From assembly GCA_973895155.1 (NCBI GenBank), contig OZ316893.1, forward strand, positions 8,742,001 to 8,806,000: DNA of 64,000 nt. Direction: 5' to 3'. Each line of letters begins with the position of its first letter. The first letter of the stretch is position 1. Origin of the DNA: Marsupella aquatica (taxonomy: Eukaryota > Marchantiophyta). Shown here in pieces: positions 12,625 through 25,049 of the stretch. The notes beneath the pieces are model-generated. The model searched no databases. It saw only the letters and a list, made by a program, of their open reading frames with translations, and had not been told where the DNA came from. A program made the translations under genes and the position numbers.

Positions 12625-12990
12625 ACTGCCAAAAATAAAAAGAGCCAAACTCTGAGACAAAACCCAGAAGGCAAGAGACCCCAATAAACGGAAGAAAAAT
12701 AAACGGAAGAAAACAAGGGGGGAAATCCTTAAGAAGTCACAAGAGCCAAGGGCCCAAGAATCATTTAAAGCCCTCCTCCTAGGAAAGTGTAAAGCCTGGT
12801 AAGGCTCTGAAGTAAACAGCATAGGAGGGTAGGCTCACAAGAATGAATTTGTGGAAAGGCCCTAAAACCAACAGCCTTGTCTGGACTAACAGTAGTAGTG
12901 AATACTTGAGCCCTCTGAAGAGCAACAAACACCTGTTCTTTAAAGGACACACTGAGAACCCCAAACTCCAGGCACACCTGCAAAAGTAAT
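12625..12990. repeat. Dispersed repeat family, copy 2
   Basis: Begins 'aacactgccaaaa', then 'gagacaaaacccagaaggca', matching the order of phrases in copy 1 at 1,505. The distal phrase 'ggccctaaaaccaacag' and 'ctctgaagagcaacaa' also match copy 1, so the shared unit is at least about 330 bp long. Confidence 0.5.
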
Positions 12991-13345
12991 ACACATCTTC
13001 CTTGTCATCACAAGATTACATTTCTTGATATAATTATGTTAGTTCAAGAAGGGCAGAGTAAGACTTCTACTTGTGTTTTAGTCTCGATTATTATCCTAGG
13101 TTTTAGAATGTTCTCAACTGTCGGTGCCTTGGGGATTTTCCCAGTCCACTTGGCACATTCCTCTATGTATCCACAGAGAAGCGGAATCTAGGGGTGTCTA
13201 GAGCCCCCCACACGCTTGGGAATGAAGCTCCTCTTGCTGGAGCTCTTGTGCAAACTTCATTTTTGTATAGAGAAATCATCTGACCTGCTCAGAATGAACA
13301 TTTTTTAATTGCTGTTATGTAAATTTTGATTTGTTGAGTTTATAG

Positions 13346-13515
13346 ATGTTGATGCTCGGATGGACCACCCAAATCCATCCTGATGTCAGAATTACAGAAG
13401 TTGATGCTTGGATGGACCACCACTTTTATTGACCAAAGACACCAAAAAATTGTGAGTATATAAAAGATACAGATTGGTTCATACAACTTATAACTTGAAC
13501 CATCCATCCAAGCAT
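13346..13515. repeat. Short direct and inverted repeats
   Basis: 'gttgatgctcggatggacca' at about 13,348 recurs as 'gttgatgcttggatggacca' at about 13,402, and 'ccatccatccaagcat' near 13,500 is its inverted counterpart. This could be the remnant of a small inverted-repeat element, but no clear ends are visible. Confidence 0.45.
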
Positions 13516-13810
13516 TTCATCAAACATTGTGGCCTGATCCATGCATGTAAGCTTGAGTTTCTAGACTAATACCCTATGGAGAAAAACTCATATCCTCGGT
13601 TGTGGCACCCATGGTCATAACTCGTTTTTAACGTGGAAAGAAGTGAAGCTGATCGTGCAGGGGCTCAAAAAGCACTTTGCAATTGATAGGGCCTTTCTCC
13701 TTAATAGCTACAAGAATCTACTTGTGGTTTTTCCAAAGTTGTTGCACGTATTTTAATGGTTTGACTTATGGGGCTGCTTTCGATCTTGTGGGGACATTCC
13801 CTTGCCCCCA

Positions 13811-13855
13811 CCTTACCCCACCCCACCCCCCCCCCCCCCACTCCACCCCCCCCCC
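13811..13855. repeat. C-rich low-complexity tract
   Basis: A run of cytosines broken by short CCA and CTCCA units. Frames across it encode only proline- or glycine-rich low-complexity peptides. Confidence 0.9.
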
Positions 13856-14454
13856 AAGCCTCTTTCTTTCCCAAGTGGGTCCTCCTCCCTTGAACAACAC
13901 GAAAGATAATGTACAGTGATATTTGACTAAGTTACAAATCAGATTTTTTGGATTTTTGCAATATCCATGCATATAAATATTCACATCACATCATTGATTG
14001 TGTATTTTTTTTTTTTAAATTCCCACGCTAGTTAGTGAGGGCTCTAGAGTAACATTAAACCACATTTGATCTATGTTTTGAGTAAGCAATTGGCACCTGT
14101 GATTAACAGATGATATGACAACCGGGACGACAACAAGGGCTACCCAAACAATGACCATTCTGAGTGGATTCCCTGCGCACAGAATAAAAGATATGGGTAA
14201 CCAGTCGTTTAAATAATGTGGGCAGCTGGCAGTGGTTCAAATACTTTGGTATGTACACAGGGAGGACATATCAGTCAGCCTGAAGAATCCACTGGTCATC
14301 AGTTGTTTCCCACAATGTCTGGCTTGGGGCCGAATCAGGTTAGGGCAAAGGGTGCAATTGCACCTCCAAGACCTCCCGCAAGACCTGAACCTTGGGCCAT
14401 CTAATCAACACGTCCCCCTTTCCTAAATCTCTATCTTGCAGTGTTCCTTGACTT

Positions 14455-14530
14455 AATAAACAAAGAGAGATATGTGGATCCACCTATTCAGAGTACAACT
14501 TCTATGGGCATAAATCCAATGTCAAATTCA
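14455..14530 (-). mobile_element. Ty1/copia LTR fragment
   Basis: Read on the minus strand, 'cccatagaagttgtactctg' followed by 'aataggtggatccacatatctc' resembles the 3' part of the solo copia LTR at 38,021-38,363 ('cccgtggacgtagc...ggtgaaccacgtatctc'). It is strongly diverged and no ends can be set. Confidence 0.45.
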
Positions 14531-14699
14531 ACCTCAGATGTACGTGGGATTCTGGAAGGATAAAGACGGATTGGGGTTTTGCAATCTGATTTGCTAGACA
14601 AAGTCTAAGTTCGAAGGTCTTGAGAATTATAAATCAGATTAGCTCTTAAGTAGGAATCTAAAGTGCACATGTGCAATGTCAATAACAAACGCACAACTA

Positions 14700-15075
14700 T
14701 TGTTGATAAAATTATTGTTGATAAAAGAGATATATGATTATTATTGTTGATAAAAAAGATACATGATTCACCTCACTAGGAGCTATATCTATGGGAACAC
14801 ACTGACAAGAGAACTTTACTATTTTACTATTTAAACTCCAAATCAGTTGACCATATGGAGTTTCCACAGACTAAGCTCTCCCCATCTCTTAGCCTACTCC
14901 CGAGCCTACTCTTTGACAATGAACCTAGGTTTCACTCACAAGTTGAGTCCTGCTAGTGAATACATTAGTGGCACATCTAACCTTAACCAAGTAGCTTACT
15001 ATGGCTAGACTAAATGCAGTTGATTTACATAGTAAATGATCTAGACCCAAGAAAAAAAATTTTAATGTTCACCAC
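14700..15075 (-). mobile_element. Degenerate Ty1/copia LTR
   Basis: The reverse complement shares ordered phrases with the solo LTR at 38,021: 'gagatggggagagctta', 'ctgtggaaact', 'agtaaagttctcttgt', 'gtgttcccatagatatagc' and 'gaggtgaatcatgtatct'. Its expected 3' end carries an expanded 'tgttgataaa' repeat (14,700-14,755). Ends and target duplications are not recognisable, so this is an old copy. Confidence 0.55.
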
Positions 15076-15829
15076 ACATCTCATTTCATATTCAAAGTCA
15101 AGATTTGGCTGAGGGTCTTGAGAGGAAAGAGGCCATTTTGTACTTAGGCACTTATGAATCCAAAATGAGATCTGTGAATCTCTTTCTGTATTGGTTCTTA
15201 GAGTTTGTTGGTCTTGAGGGGAAAGGGAAGGAAAGGAATCAAGCTTTCAGCTCAAAGTGCAATACATGCAACTTAGGTTTGCGGAAAGGAAAGACATTTA
15301 TTTGAGTCTTACAATTATTTTGGATACTTGGGTCAAACTTAATATTCAATGGCGCTTTTGAGGTCCCTCATTTTGGGAATTTAGCTAGAGAGAAATGGGA
15401 TCGAAGTATATGAGTTTGCATTACCTATTGTTAATCCCATAAAAGTTAAATACAAGATTGGATACTTAGATACTTCACTTACTGGTTCTTGTCTAAAGAA
15501 GTTTTCAGATTAAGTTAGCCAGTAGTGTTTGGAGAATGTGGTTGACGGTAGCTTTTATGTGGTAAGATATTCTAAAATTGTGTTGTGAATCCAAAATTGG
15601 ATATGGCATATTTGCTTTTGGGAAGCCGATTTTGGGAGAAAGCAACTGATTGGTCCATTTTGCATTTTTGTGTTCAACTGAACTTCTCTCCTATAGACGC
15701 TACAGGTGAAATTTAAGTTTCCTCGACTTTGGAGATATTCACTTCTAGAATGGTTGAGTGTTTGGCAACGGCAACTTTAATTTAAGGACCTTCAACTTTT
15801 TTCTGTTTGAACTCATTCAATGTTGGATC

Positions 15830-16866
15830 GGATTTAGGATTCTTTTGAGGATAAGTATAAGTTTTAAGAAAAATTTTAAGTGACCATTTTTGCAAAAATC
15901 CAAACCATACTTCTGGTTTTCCATTTGAGCTCATTCAATTTTAAATTCAACTAGCTTCGACTACCCATTCTTTGAACGTGAATAACAGAGAGTACAATAA
16001 AAGTGTCACTCACCAAAGTAGATTTCCTATTCACAGTTTTTACATGTTAATGAAATAATAAAAATTAATCATGCATGTCATCATTTTAATAATCATACAT
16101 AGCATACCATTCTACTCTCTATATACATTCCTCTTTATATGCACATATGTTACAGTTATGGTGGGCCCATAGAGTATATTTTTTGAATGTAAATAGAAGT
16201 CATAACAAAAAGCATGCATGATAATTATCATTTGACATACATCATAGTCATAAATTTTCCCATTCATATGGTGGGCCATGGAGTTACTTTCTAGAGGCTT
16301 CACTCTACAAACTTAGCGTCCAACTCTAGGTTGTAGTTGCCGGTTTATAAATAAGATGTTGATTGCATTTATGATTCTTTTGAGGATAATTATGCGTAGA
16401 AACATTTAAGTCAAAAATTTTGCAAATTCCAAACCACACTTCTGGTGGCTGGTGTTTTCCCATTCACATGGTGGGCCATGGAGTTAGTTTTCTAGAGGCT
16501 TCACTCTAGACACTTAGCCTCCAACTCTAGGTTGTAGTTCACGTTTTATAAGTAAGATGTTGGATTGGATTTATGATTCTTTTGAGGATAATTATGCGTT
16601 TTGAGAAAAAATATAAGTCAAAATTTTTGCAAAATCCAAACCACACTTCTGGTGGCTGGTGTTTTCCCATTCGCATGGTGAGCCATGGAGTTAGTTTTCT
16701 GGAGGCTTCACTCTAGAAACTTAGCCTCCAACTCTAGGTTGTAGTTGACCCTTTATAAGTAAGATGTTGGATTGGATTTAGGATTCTTTTGAGGATAATT
16801 ATGCGTTTTGAGAAAAATTTTAAGTCAAAATTTTTGCAAAATCCAAACCACACTTCTGGTGGCTGG
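15830..16866 (+). repeat. Tandem array, ~205-bp unit
   Basis: The anchor 'attcttttgaggataa' recurs near 15,838, 16,374, 16,575 and 16,783; the last three are spaced 201 and 208 bp. Each unit also carries 'aatccaaaccacacttctgg', 'gtgggccatggagtta', 'gaggcttcactctaga' and 'ccaactctaggttgtag'. The first unit is partial and diverged. The last two are the most similar, which suggests recent amplification at the right end. Confidence 0.85.
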
Positions 16867-17342
16867 CGACACTTCTCATTTGCTCGGACATCATTGTGCT
16901 TTTAGCTTGTGTATGTTTTCAGATAGCACATGCAATAGTGACAACACTCTAAGTATTCATATTTAAAATTTTAAATGAACATCTTGATGCTAGAAGAGGT
17001 ATTGAATAAGAATATTCTATATACTTATGTTTGCTAGAGAAGGTATGGAATAAAGAATATTCTATATAGTTATGATTTAATAGGTTATTTTAACTCAGGT
17101 TTAAATCATCTAGTTGTGGTTGAGAGGCGTGGTCACTTGGCGACTCTTTAGGATTAGATAGATTACAATTTTCATGAAGATGATCGTGCAGTGATGGATT
17201 TATGAGTGTAGATGCCTTGCTGGTTTTCACGCATGGGTGCCTTGGACTTGACTTTCCGCGCTGTCTCTTTTTCTTCAAGTAGATTGTAGGTGATTAAACA
17301 AGGACTCTTGATATTACCAAATACAACCACTACAGAAAAAAG

Positions 17343-17464
17343 TTGAGCTACAACTCTTCCCACAAGGCCACCCATTCTAAGGCACCCGGAATAGTTGAGA
17401 AATTTGAGCTACAACTCTTCCCACAAGGCCACCCATTCTAAGGCACCCGGAATAGTTGAGATTG
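17343..17464 (+). repeat. 61-bp tandem duplication
   Basis: A ~57-bp phrase beginning 'gagctacaactcttcccaca' and ending 'cacccggaatagttgaga' occurs at 17,345 and again at 17,406 with no visible change, so the duplication looks young. Confidence 0.9.
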
Positions 17465-18928
17465 TAGTTGAGTGATGGAACTCAGTAACTGTGCATGAGC
17501 AAGCAGGCAGGCAGACAATTAAGAGCACGGAGACAAGTAGGCAGACACGCAAGTAGGCAAGAATTCCAATGAGACCATTTCCAGAAACGCATTACTGTTA
17601 CACGGAAAATAACTCCACTTCTTCAATGCCATTGCATTGATTGACGTAAGTGTTAAGAAACACAGTCTATGTGAAAGACTCCAAATAGAAAATAGAACAC
17701 GCGAGTGATCAAGTCCCTTTGTTGAGTGTTATTCCAACGGGAAAGCCGATAATAGATACATCTTAATTGCGAGCCCCAACAGGGAGCTCAACTTCGTCAC
17801 CTTGGCTTAATTTTAGCCCAAGTATTCCAAGCAGATATTTGGAATCCTAATAAAATGCTTCAGGTGGTTTCACTAAGAAACAGTTACCGGGAACTCGTTT
17901 TCCTATTGGCCTTGTAGTTTGATTGGCATAACCAACATACCAGTTGGGCCCTCTGCCCGTTCGTTTGATCATGATAGAATTAAGATCACCCCAAACCTTC
18001 AGATTTGGGCCTGGGAGAATCAAATTTGCCAAGACATCTGAAAAATGAGCATTGCATCTGTTGACCTTGGCATCGAAAATGGACAAATTGTAGACGGTCA
18101 TGTGAATCTACCAAAACTGTTAGCCCCAGCTTGCTACCACACAGAACCTCGCTCCTCCAAGCCAGTCTCCAAACTGGGCCAGGACTTCCCCAACCCTACC
18201 CAAGTCCTCAACCAATCTCAAGCCCCAAACTCCTAATCCTTCATCTTTATCCAAGCCACCCCGTCATCTTCTTTTCCTCGAATCAGCTGTCGCAATTATA
18301 TGAGGTATCAAGAGTAGACAATTAGATTGCTCTTGAAGGACGTCGCAACATGAGGGGCATATTCCATCAAAACGATAACAATGACTTACAAGCTTCTCCG
18401 AGAATGCCACCTGTGGTCAGAGAACTCAATCTCCCGTTACAACTGGGCCAAGTAATGAACCTGTACTGGGTCGCTTTCATTGCATTTCAGACCCATCATG
18501 GCTGCAGTCGACATAAGAGCGCTATGATCATGACCGCTAAAGAGAAAGTGACCCCTCCATCCTTTTGAAGGTCCTCGAAATGACATCTCTTGCCGGATCA
18601 GAGCCCTCTCTTGTCAAAGCTAACAGCAATAACTTCTAGGGACAAGCCCAGTCTCTACTACATCTGTGGGTTTCAAGTTTGAAAATCACTTTATGACCAT
18701 TGTGCAAACTTCACTGAAAAAAAATGATGGGTAAAACAAGTGATGAATGACCTGAATCGAAGTAATATACATGCCCCTGATTGACAAATCACTATCTAGG
18801 TGACAGCAAGAAAATCACCATGTGAGCCTAAATCAGGCTTGGAGATTCCAAACAACCAAATATGGCGTGCCTTCTTGCCTGTTCAATCAGTTTTCCATAG
18901 AATTGGCGCCGCCCCGCCCCGGCCCTCG
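17465..18928. other. Gene-free stretch downstream of the OEP61-like gene
   Basis: No coding signal. The part next to 18,956 is presumably the 3' untranslated region of the minus-strand OEP61-like gene; I could not identify its poly(A) site. Confidence 0.5.
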
Positions 18929-18943
18929 CCCCCCCCCCCCCCC
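18929..18943. repeat. Poly(C) run
   Basis: Fifteen consecutive cytosines 13 bp beyond the stop codon of the OEP61-like gene; on the transcribed strand this is a poly(G) run in the 3' untranslated region. Confidence 0.95.
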
Positions 18944-18955
18944 TTCTCAGAATAG

Positions 18956-21900
18956 CTAACCAATGTATCCGAGACGGTGCAGAATGAGGGCAAGGATGAG
19001 CATCACAAGAGCAAGAATCAACCCAGGTCTTCCTAGCAACCAGTTTTTGGCCTGCCGTGCTTGCTGAGCCACTCTCTGAGCACGGTCGGCCCATTTCATC
19101 TGTGATAAAGTCCACAAACAGCCGAAGTTCAGATATACTGATGAATTGAAGTTCTTTCAAAGTGCTGCAAAGACTAATCGAACTGCTGATTGAGACTATG
19201 ACCACATCAAATCGGTCGAGTAAGCTTAAATTTCCTAAGAATCCATCCCCAATCACTTCCCAATCACCAGGTGGGCTTTAAGTACAAAAACTGACAACCA
19301 TGAACTGGTTCTATTACAAATGACAAGTAAGATGATCTCCATTTTCAAAGTAATTTGGCAGTAGGCATCGACTATCGAGTTAGGACATTACGATTCGATC
19401 AAGATCATCAGGACTTAGATTGGCCATCGCTTGCTGTGCTTTTGCTGCCTCTTCAGGTGATAATTTCATGCCAAGTTGCTCACTCATACTTGCCATTGCC
19501 TCGGGAGTCATGTTCTTCATCATTGATGCCATCACCTGTTTAGCAAAGACCGGGAAGGAAGATTGTGATACACAATTCAAAAACAGAGTAACTATCGCTA
19601 AAGAATCAAGTTACACGTAACACCCATAGAGATGCAGACAACTGGCTAGCATGACACTCAACAAACCGTGAGGGTTCTAGGGGGTCACTCCAAGCTGTAT
19701 TTTATGCTAAAAAGGGGAAATATGCGAATTGACTTGCACACTGTCAACATTGCATGCTTGATGTCATGCTCGTAGTTATTTGGATACAAGAAATATGTCC
19801 ACCGGTTCCTCACAGCCTTGACAAAGTGGTGATTGGAATCTATTGTGAACAACAAACCCATAATCATCTCCCTAAACATGTGAATTCAGAGATGTCTCTA
19901 GTGACTAAAAAACAAAGTCAAGTAAAAACATCACCTGCTTCATGGCTGGATCCTTCATTTGCTTCCGCACTTGCTCTTGCATATCTGGACTAAAATCAGC
20001 CATGCTAGGCATACCTTCCCCAGAATTTAGGCCGACACGTTGACTCAAGTTTTGAGTGCTTGATGGTGTCTCCAATGTTGATCTAGGAACTGATCCATTT
20101 GAGTTATTTGTCTCGTTTGATCGTCCTGATTGTCCTCCAGAGGATGGTTGCGTTTGAGGAAATGCTCCACCTGGAGCCTGGAACTGACTCGCCATGCCCA
20201 TCATCTTTTCTAAGTCCTCTGGCCCCATGTTTTTAACCATGTCTGCTGCCAGTTTAGCCATGTCAGGAGTCATTCCGCCTCCGCTCATGGCAGCCAGGTG
20301 TTCAGGGTTCATTGTTGACATCATTGTATGCATACCCCTGCATCATATCAATGGCATATTCCCCAGATCAGGCACAGTTCAAAGCTGCACAGAACTCAAG
20401 TGGGTAACACAAATTGCTCTCTAGTCTGTTCAGAGTATACTTCCAGAGCTAGTGGATAACTCACAGTTCTGGGCAACAAGGAGGTGACAATTTAATCAGC
20501 TCACCCTCATACCCATAAATACCTGATTATCTCCGGATTTTGAGTAAGTGAACTTAAGCTCTCTCCCATTGGGTTGCCATTTCTCAATGCTGACCATGCA
20601 CCACTGGTAGATGATTGGTCCCCATTTTCAGTCACCACACTGCCGTTTGAGGATGAGTCCACAGCATTAACCCGTGTTGTTGATGAAAATCTTTCTGCTT
20701 CTTCATCAGTTATCTCCTCGATGATTGGACCTGGATGTGAACGGTCAGTAATAGGTGACTACTAGTCTGGGGAACAAGGTTCTGTATCACTGGTATCATA
20801 AGCTTAAGTGTCATGACATCTCATAAATGCGAGGAGCCACCATTATCAGCTACACTGTTAGAGTCGGTCATCTCAACAAGATAAGCTTGGCAAACAATCC
20901 AGAAATTGAATGAAAAAGTAGGATGCAGGAGCTCAACCATTACTGATTAATTCTTCTTGGTCTCCCTGTTGTTCCAGCTCTTCCCTCGCTTGTCTGTAAT
21001 CAACAAATCAGGTGCACAGAAACCCTTTAATCATGAAGTAATCAAAAGGATTTGACGTCGGGGCCGGCTCCAGGCCACAAGACACCAAAATACCTTTGCA
21101 ATTTGAGAATAACAAGAACGAGAATGCATGATGTGCCCCAAATCCTTCATCTGTGACCAATGACTCATTCCGCACTCATACATCTAAGTGTATATGTAAT
21201 ACCAATCGCTGTTTCTTCCTGAGTTCACCAATGGCTCCCAACAAACTCATCTTTCTCGTGACCTCGCTATTTCAGAATTAGTTGTTTAATGATCCCAGGA
21301 CAAAACAGTACCTCAATGTTTCTGCGATAGTCACATCCTCAGGAGAAAGCTCAGCAGCCTTCTCCAAATCTGAGACAGCCAACTGCATTGCATACAGTGA
21401 GGAATGATTTTAGGTCATGGAGAAAGCACCGCAAACGTATTGAGAAGGACTAGCGAATCCCATCGTGAGTCCCCGGCTTACAAGGAGAGGAGTTTTCTAT
21501 TCAACTCCTTCAAAGAAAGACGCATCATCCCATAAAGCTGTAGAGTACCAAGGGTGCCAGTCCAAACTTTCTTTAATATCAAGTGTCCAAACGGAAAATA
21601 TAGCAAGAAATACGATAATAATCTTTGATAATCTCGGTTCCAGGAATCCTTACCGCGAATTTTTTCAGTTCTTTGTAAGCTTGTCCTCGGCGATAAAATG
21701 CTTTGACGTTCTGCATATTTCCTTTCAGCACCTGGTCAACATGCAACTCATTGAAATTTTAGAGAAAATGGTGCTCGAAGTTACATCACAGCCACGAGGG
21801 GAACAAAACAAGCTGGGCTTCCCAGCAGTAGTTGCAAGTGGACACAAGCAAAAAGAGACGAGCCCGGAGCATTGCACTGTATGAATAAAATCTGAGGCGA

Positions 21901-24210
21901 ACAGGATTGTTACAGAACTATCTGGAGATACCTCAGTTCCTTCAGTAATCACATGGTCGTACTGCTTGGTCTTCAGGTAACATGACATGAGATTGAGAGA
22001 GCAGGTCAGCTGCAGACTCTTTGCTTCTGGCGTTATGTTCTCCAAAAGATTGGTCTTTGCCTGAGATAGAAATGGAGCACACTTTATCAAAACGAAATCC
22101 TCAAAAATTAAAGACGCAGTAATCACAAACTACTCAAGATACCCTCTTCGCATCAGATACCATGTGATCTACCCCATTTTCAAGATGTTATTGACCCGTG
22201 CCTGATCCCACTCTCTTAAGGCCCCATTACAAGTCAATTGACTAAACACGTCAATCTACAAACGAATCTGAACTTCAAGAATGCAACATTCACTTCAATC
22301 CTTCAGAAAGTAATCGGAAGGTCTGCCAATCGTTCCCAGATACGTAAGTATAAGCTCCTTGCGTCTCAAAAATATATGGAAATCAGGCATCAATTAACTC
22401 CGATGATATTCAGGACGTCTCGCTAAAACTCACCCGAACATACTTCTCAGCTGCTTCCGAATACTTGCCGATTCCATGAAGTTGATTACCCTGTCAGACG
22501 TTAAACAAAGTGTCATACAGAAACAATCTTTGCAGAGAAGAGTTTACTGAGCACCCGTATGAAAGAATATGGGACCATAAGGTTCGCCCCGTAAATTTCA
22601 GTACATTGGTAACTTGAGGAAGACGGTGCAGATAAAACCGCTCTAGAAGATGACCGAACCAAAACTTACTTGAGTTTTCAAATTAAGAGCTCCTTGATAT
22701 GAATAAGAGCGTTGAGCCTCAGTTTGAGCTCTCATCGACGCGATCTCCTCAGGAGATGCATTTGCCATACGGGAGCTCATATCAGCAATTTGTTCGGGAG
22801 GAATGTTCTTCATTTGTTCAGCTGCCATGCGGAGATCCTCTGGTCGTATATTTTTCATTCCTTCTGATGCCATGCGCAGCAAGTCTGGGTTACTCATCAT
22901 CTGAAAAATCCAACCATTCAAGCTCATCAGCATGGTGCACAGACAACGCCAGACTGTACGGCGGTTTGTATGAATTGCACGTGTACACGTCACAACATGG
23001 GATTCCAAAATAAATTCCGTAGAATCTAGAATGGACAGGAACCTTTGGCTTTTTGGAGAACCTTCATGACTAACATTTTAGAAGATTAAATTTCGAACTT
23101 CGACGATTCATTTTGACGTGGAATCGTGCCATCTTTTAAACAAAGATCATGTCATCTCTTAAAGGAACATGCGTGAACACCCGGAGACAAAAAGTTTGCG
23201 GGTTAGCACTTTCGTATTCCTAGCTTTCTTCTTGGGTTCGAACTGCAGCCTAAATGTACCATCTAGGATCAAGAATATGTCTGCTTCAATCCGCAAGGTG
23301 CGTAGGTCCATTGCAGCAACTGAACAGACATTAATTACAACTCTTCTCTTCATCACGCGAAAGGACACAGGACCATATGCTTGTAACGCTGAAATTTATA
23401 TGGCCTTAAAATAAAAGAATAAGCAGCCTCAACATACCGACGATTCCATGTGCACCTCAGCAATCATGGCAATTACCCTTATTCACCGAAACGATGGAAA
23501 AGATGGGAGTCTCGATCCCCTGACGACCTAAGGAATTAGGTCAACAAGCTGAAGCAAAGGTTATCGGTGATCTCACGTTCCCCTTAGGGTAACTTATCAA
23601 ATATTGATACAATCCTTACAATCGATCCTTACGGACGACACGATAGAGAAGGGCCGCACTCCAGTCGATTTGAAAACATCAGATATATTCCTCATCGTCC
23701 TAGACATGGCCCTTCTATTTCACAGTAAATTACCATCCACGGCAGCTCATGTCCTTGCCGACTCAGCTTTGAAGCTTAATCTTCGGTCCAAGTACACTAC
23801 ACATCCAATTCTTAAGACATTGCTGCCAGTTCCACGAAAACTTCCTGCTTGCAACCCCTACAAAGCCATGCTCTGCGTTGATTGTTGTCTCTCTTTTCTA
23901 AAGGATTTGAACTGCTCCAGACGGTGTCAGCGCAAAAATTCTGAGCCAATTTGTCAGAAGACTCCCGGGGGGTAGGGGCAAGGAAGGCGAGGGGATGGAG
24001 GGATTTCTGAAACTAATGCAACGAATGACATGAGGAGCGTCAGAAACTGATCAGAACAGGCTAAGAGAATGACATTATTTACATGCACTTTATGTAGTGA
24101 GGGAAAAGTCACACCTGCTGCTGCATTTTCTGCAGATCTTCGGGTCGCATCCGGCTGATTTGCTCTTGAGCTAACCTCATCGTCTCTGGATCCATCATGC
24201 CCCCGAACAT
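18956..24210 (-). CDS. OEP61: OEP61/TPR7-like tail-anchored TPR chaperone receptor
   Basis: Eleven coding exons, 5' to 3': 24,210-24,115; 22,900-22,670; 22,490-22,434; 22,060-21,932; 21,731-21,654; 21,382-21,312; 20,993-20,944; 20,730-20,523; 20,337-19,935; 19,535-19,392; 19,099-18,956. They join in phase to 536 residues. The start [17 protein letters not shown] matches the plant family. The N-terminal ~110 residues hold repeated Met-rich PED motifs ([25 protein letters not shown]). A three-repeat TPR region follows with carboxylate-clamp residues visible: [29 protein letters not shown]. The middle has further Met-rich PED repeats ([15 protein letters not shown]), then MKDPAMKQ and SEQLGMKLS. 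The C-terminus is a helix ([20 protein letters not shown]) and a hydrophobic tail anchor ending HRLGYIG. Known: OEP61/TPR7 binds Hsp70 at the chloroplast envelope or ER and is implicated in preprotein delivery. A tandem array and a solo LTR lie upstream. Confidence 0.95.
23495..23575 (-). repeat. tRNA-like sequence in intron 1 of the OEP61-like gene
   Basis: On the minus strand 'ttgcttcagcttgttgacc' resembles an A box region. 'acctaattccttaggt' can fold as an anticodon stem-loop (5-bp stem, 7-base loop, TCC at the anticodon position), and 'ggggatcgagactccc' resembles a T arm with a B box. The acceptor stem and D arm do not close well. It is a decayed tRNA or, more likely, a tRNA-derived SINE head. 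Confidence 0.35.
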
Positions 24211-25045
24211 TGTGTCGCCCTCGTCTGTCTCTTTCTTCCTCTAGCAATCTCTCTCGTTCCCGCCTGGAATCAAGTCAAGGACTTCGCTTCTTCAACGAAC
24301 TGAAAAATCAACCCTCTCTGCTCGGCCCAGCGGGAACGTAAAGGCCAGGGGCACCTTCTTCTCCTTCTCCCTGGCGATCACCTCCAAAATTCCATGCTAC
24401 ACACCACAACAGGGCACGCAAATCCGAATTCCCCAACCCCGCGGTCTCGTCTTCACACCACTCCACTTCACCGACAAGCCGACAAACAGATAAATCAAAG
24501 CACTGAAACCAAAGCACAAGAAACAAATTGGCCAACGAAATTGCGTTTCCACAGGTTGACCAAGTCCACTCCGAGAGCTTGACAAAACGCTCTGTCTCAG
24601 TCCCGTCCTCTAGGAGCTGCTGCCACTGTTGCCGCCGCTGCTGAAGCTGCTTCCGGGATCGAAATGGCTGCCAACATCAAAATTCCCAGCGGACTAGTAT
24701 CGACTCAAACAGCAGGAGCAAGAGAGGGACTCAAACGCCCGTCACTAGGAATTTACACCCGTTTTCTGTCACCACCTCCACGAAAGCCGAAGGCGGGCGA
24801 GGAATGAGGCGATCTCTCTACAGATCTACAGTGAGTTCGCTGCTCATCAAAATTGAGCGCACTTTCTACGCATCCAAATTCCAGCCGACTGTTTGAGCGA
24901 ACTAGGCAACAGCGTCAGTGGAGCAGAATGACGAGGGTTTTACATCAATTCATCCCCTAAAAAGGAGAAGAAGACGAACTCCACCACGAGAGACGGAACG
25001 ATGACATCTACGGGACAGTCTGGTCTGTTATACGGCCCTACCGTC
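24211..25045 (-). promoter_or_regulatory. 5' leader and promoter region of the OEP61-like gene
   Basis: A moderately GC-rich stretch immediately upstream of the minus-strand start at 24,210. It contains several short frames with no recognisable product. The composition change at about 25,045, where the tandem array begins, marks its likely outer limit. No TATA box or start site can be fixed. Confidence 0.35.
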
Positions 25046-25049
25046 GGAC

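Noticed and set aside
14160-14405. B box-like 'ggttcaaatac' as a SINE head
   Set aside because: The A-box partner is poor and no end or second copy is visible.
18828-19256. 142-codon minus-strand frame
   Set aside because: It reads the last OEP61-like exon in the wrong frame; the correct frame gives the tail anchor ending HRLGYIG.
21725-22126. 133-codon minus-strand frame
   Set aside because: Only the part 21,932-22,060 is coding (OEP61-like exon 4); the rest is intron read-through.
23960-24247. 97-codon minus-strand frame at the OEP61-like 5' end
   Set aside because: It is out of frame with the family start MFGGMMDPE at 24,210.
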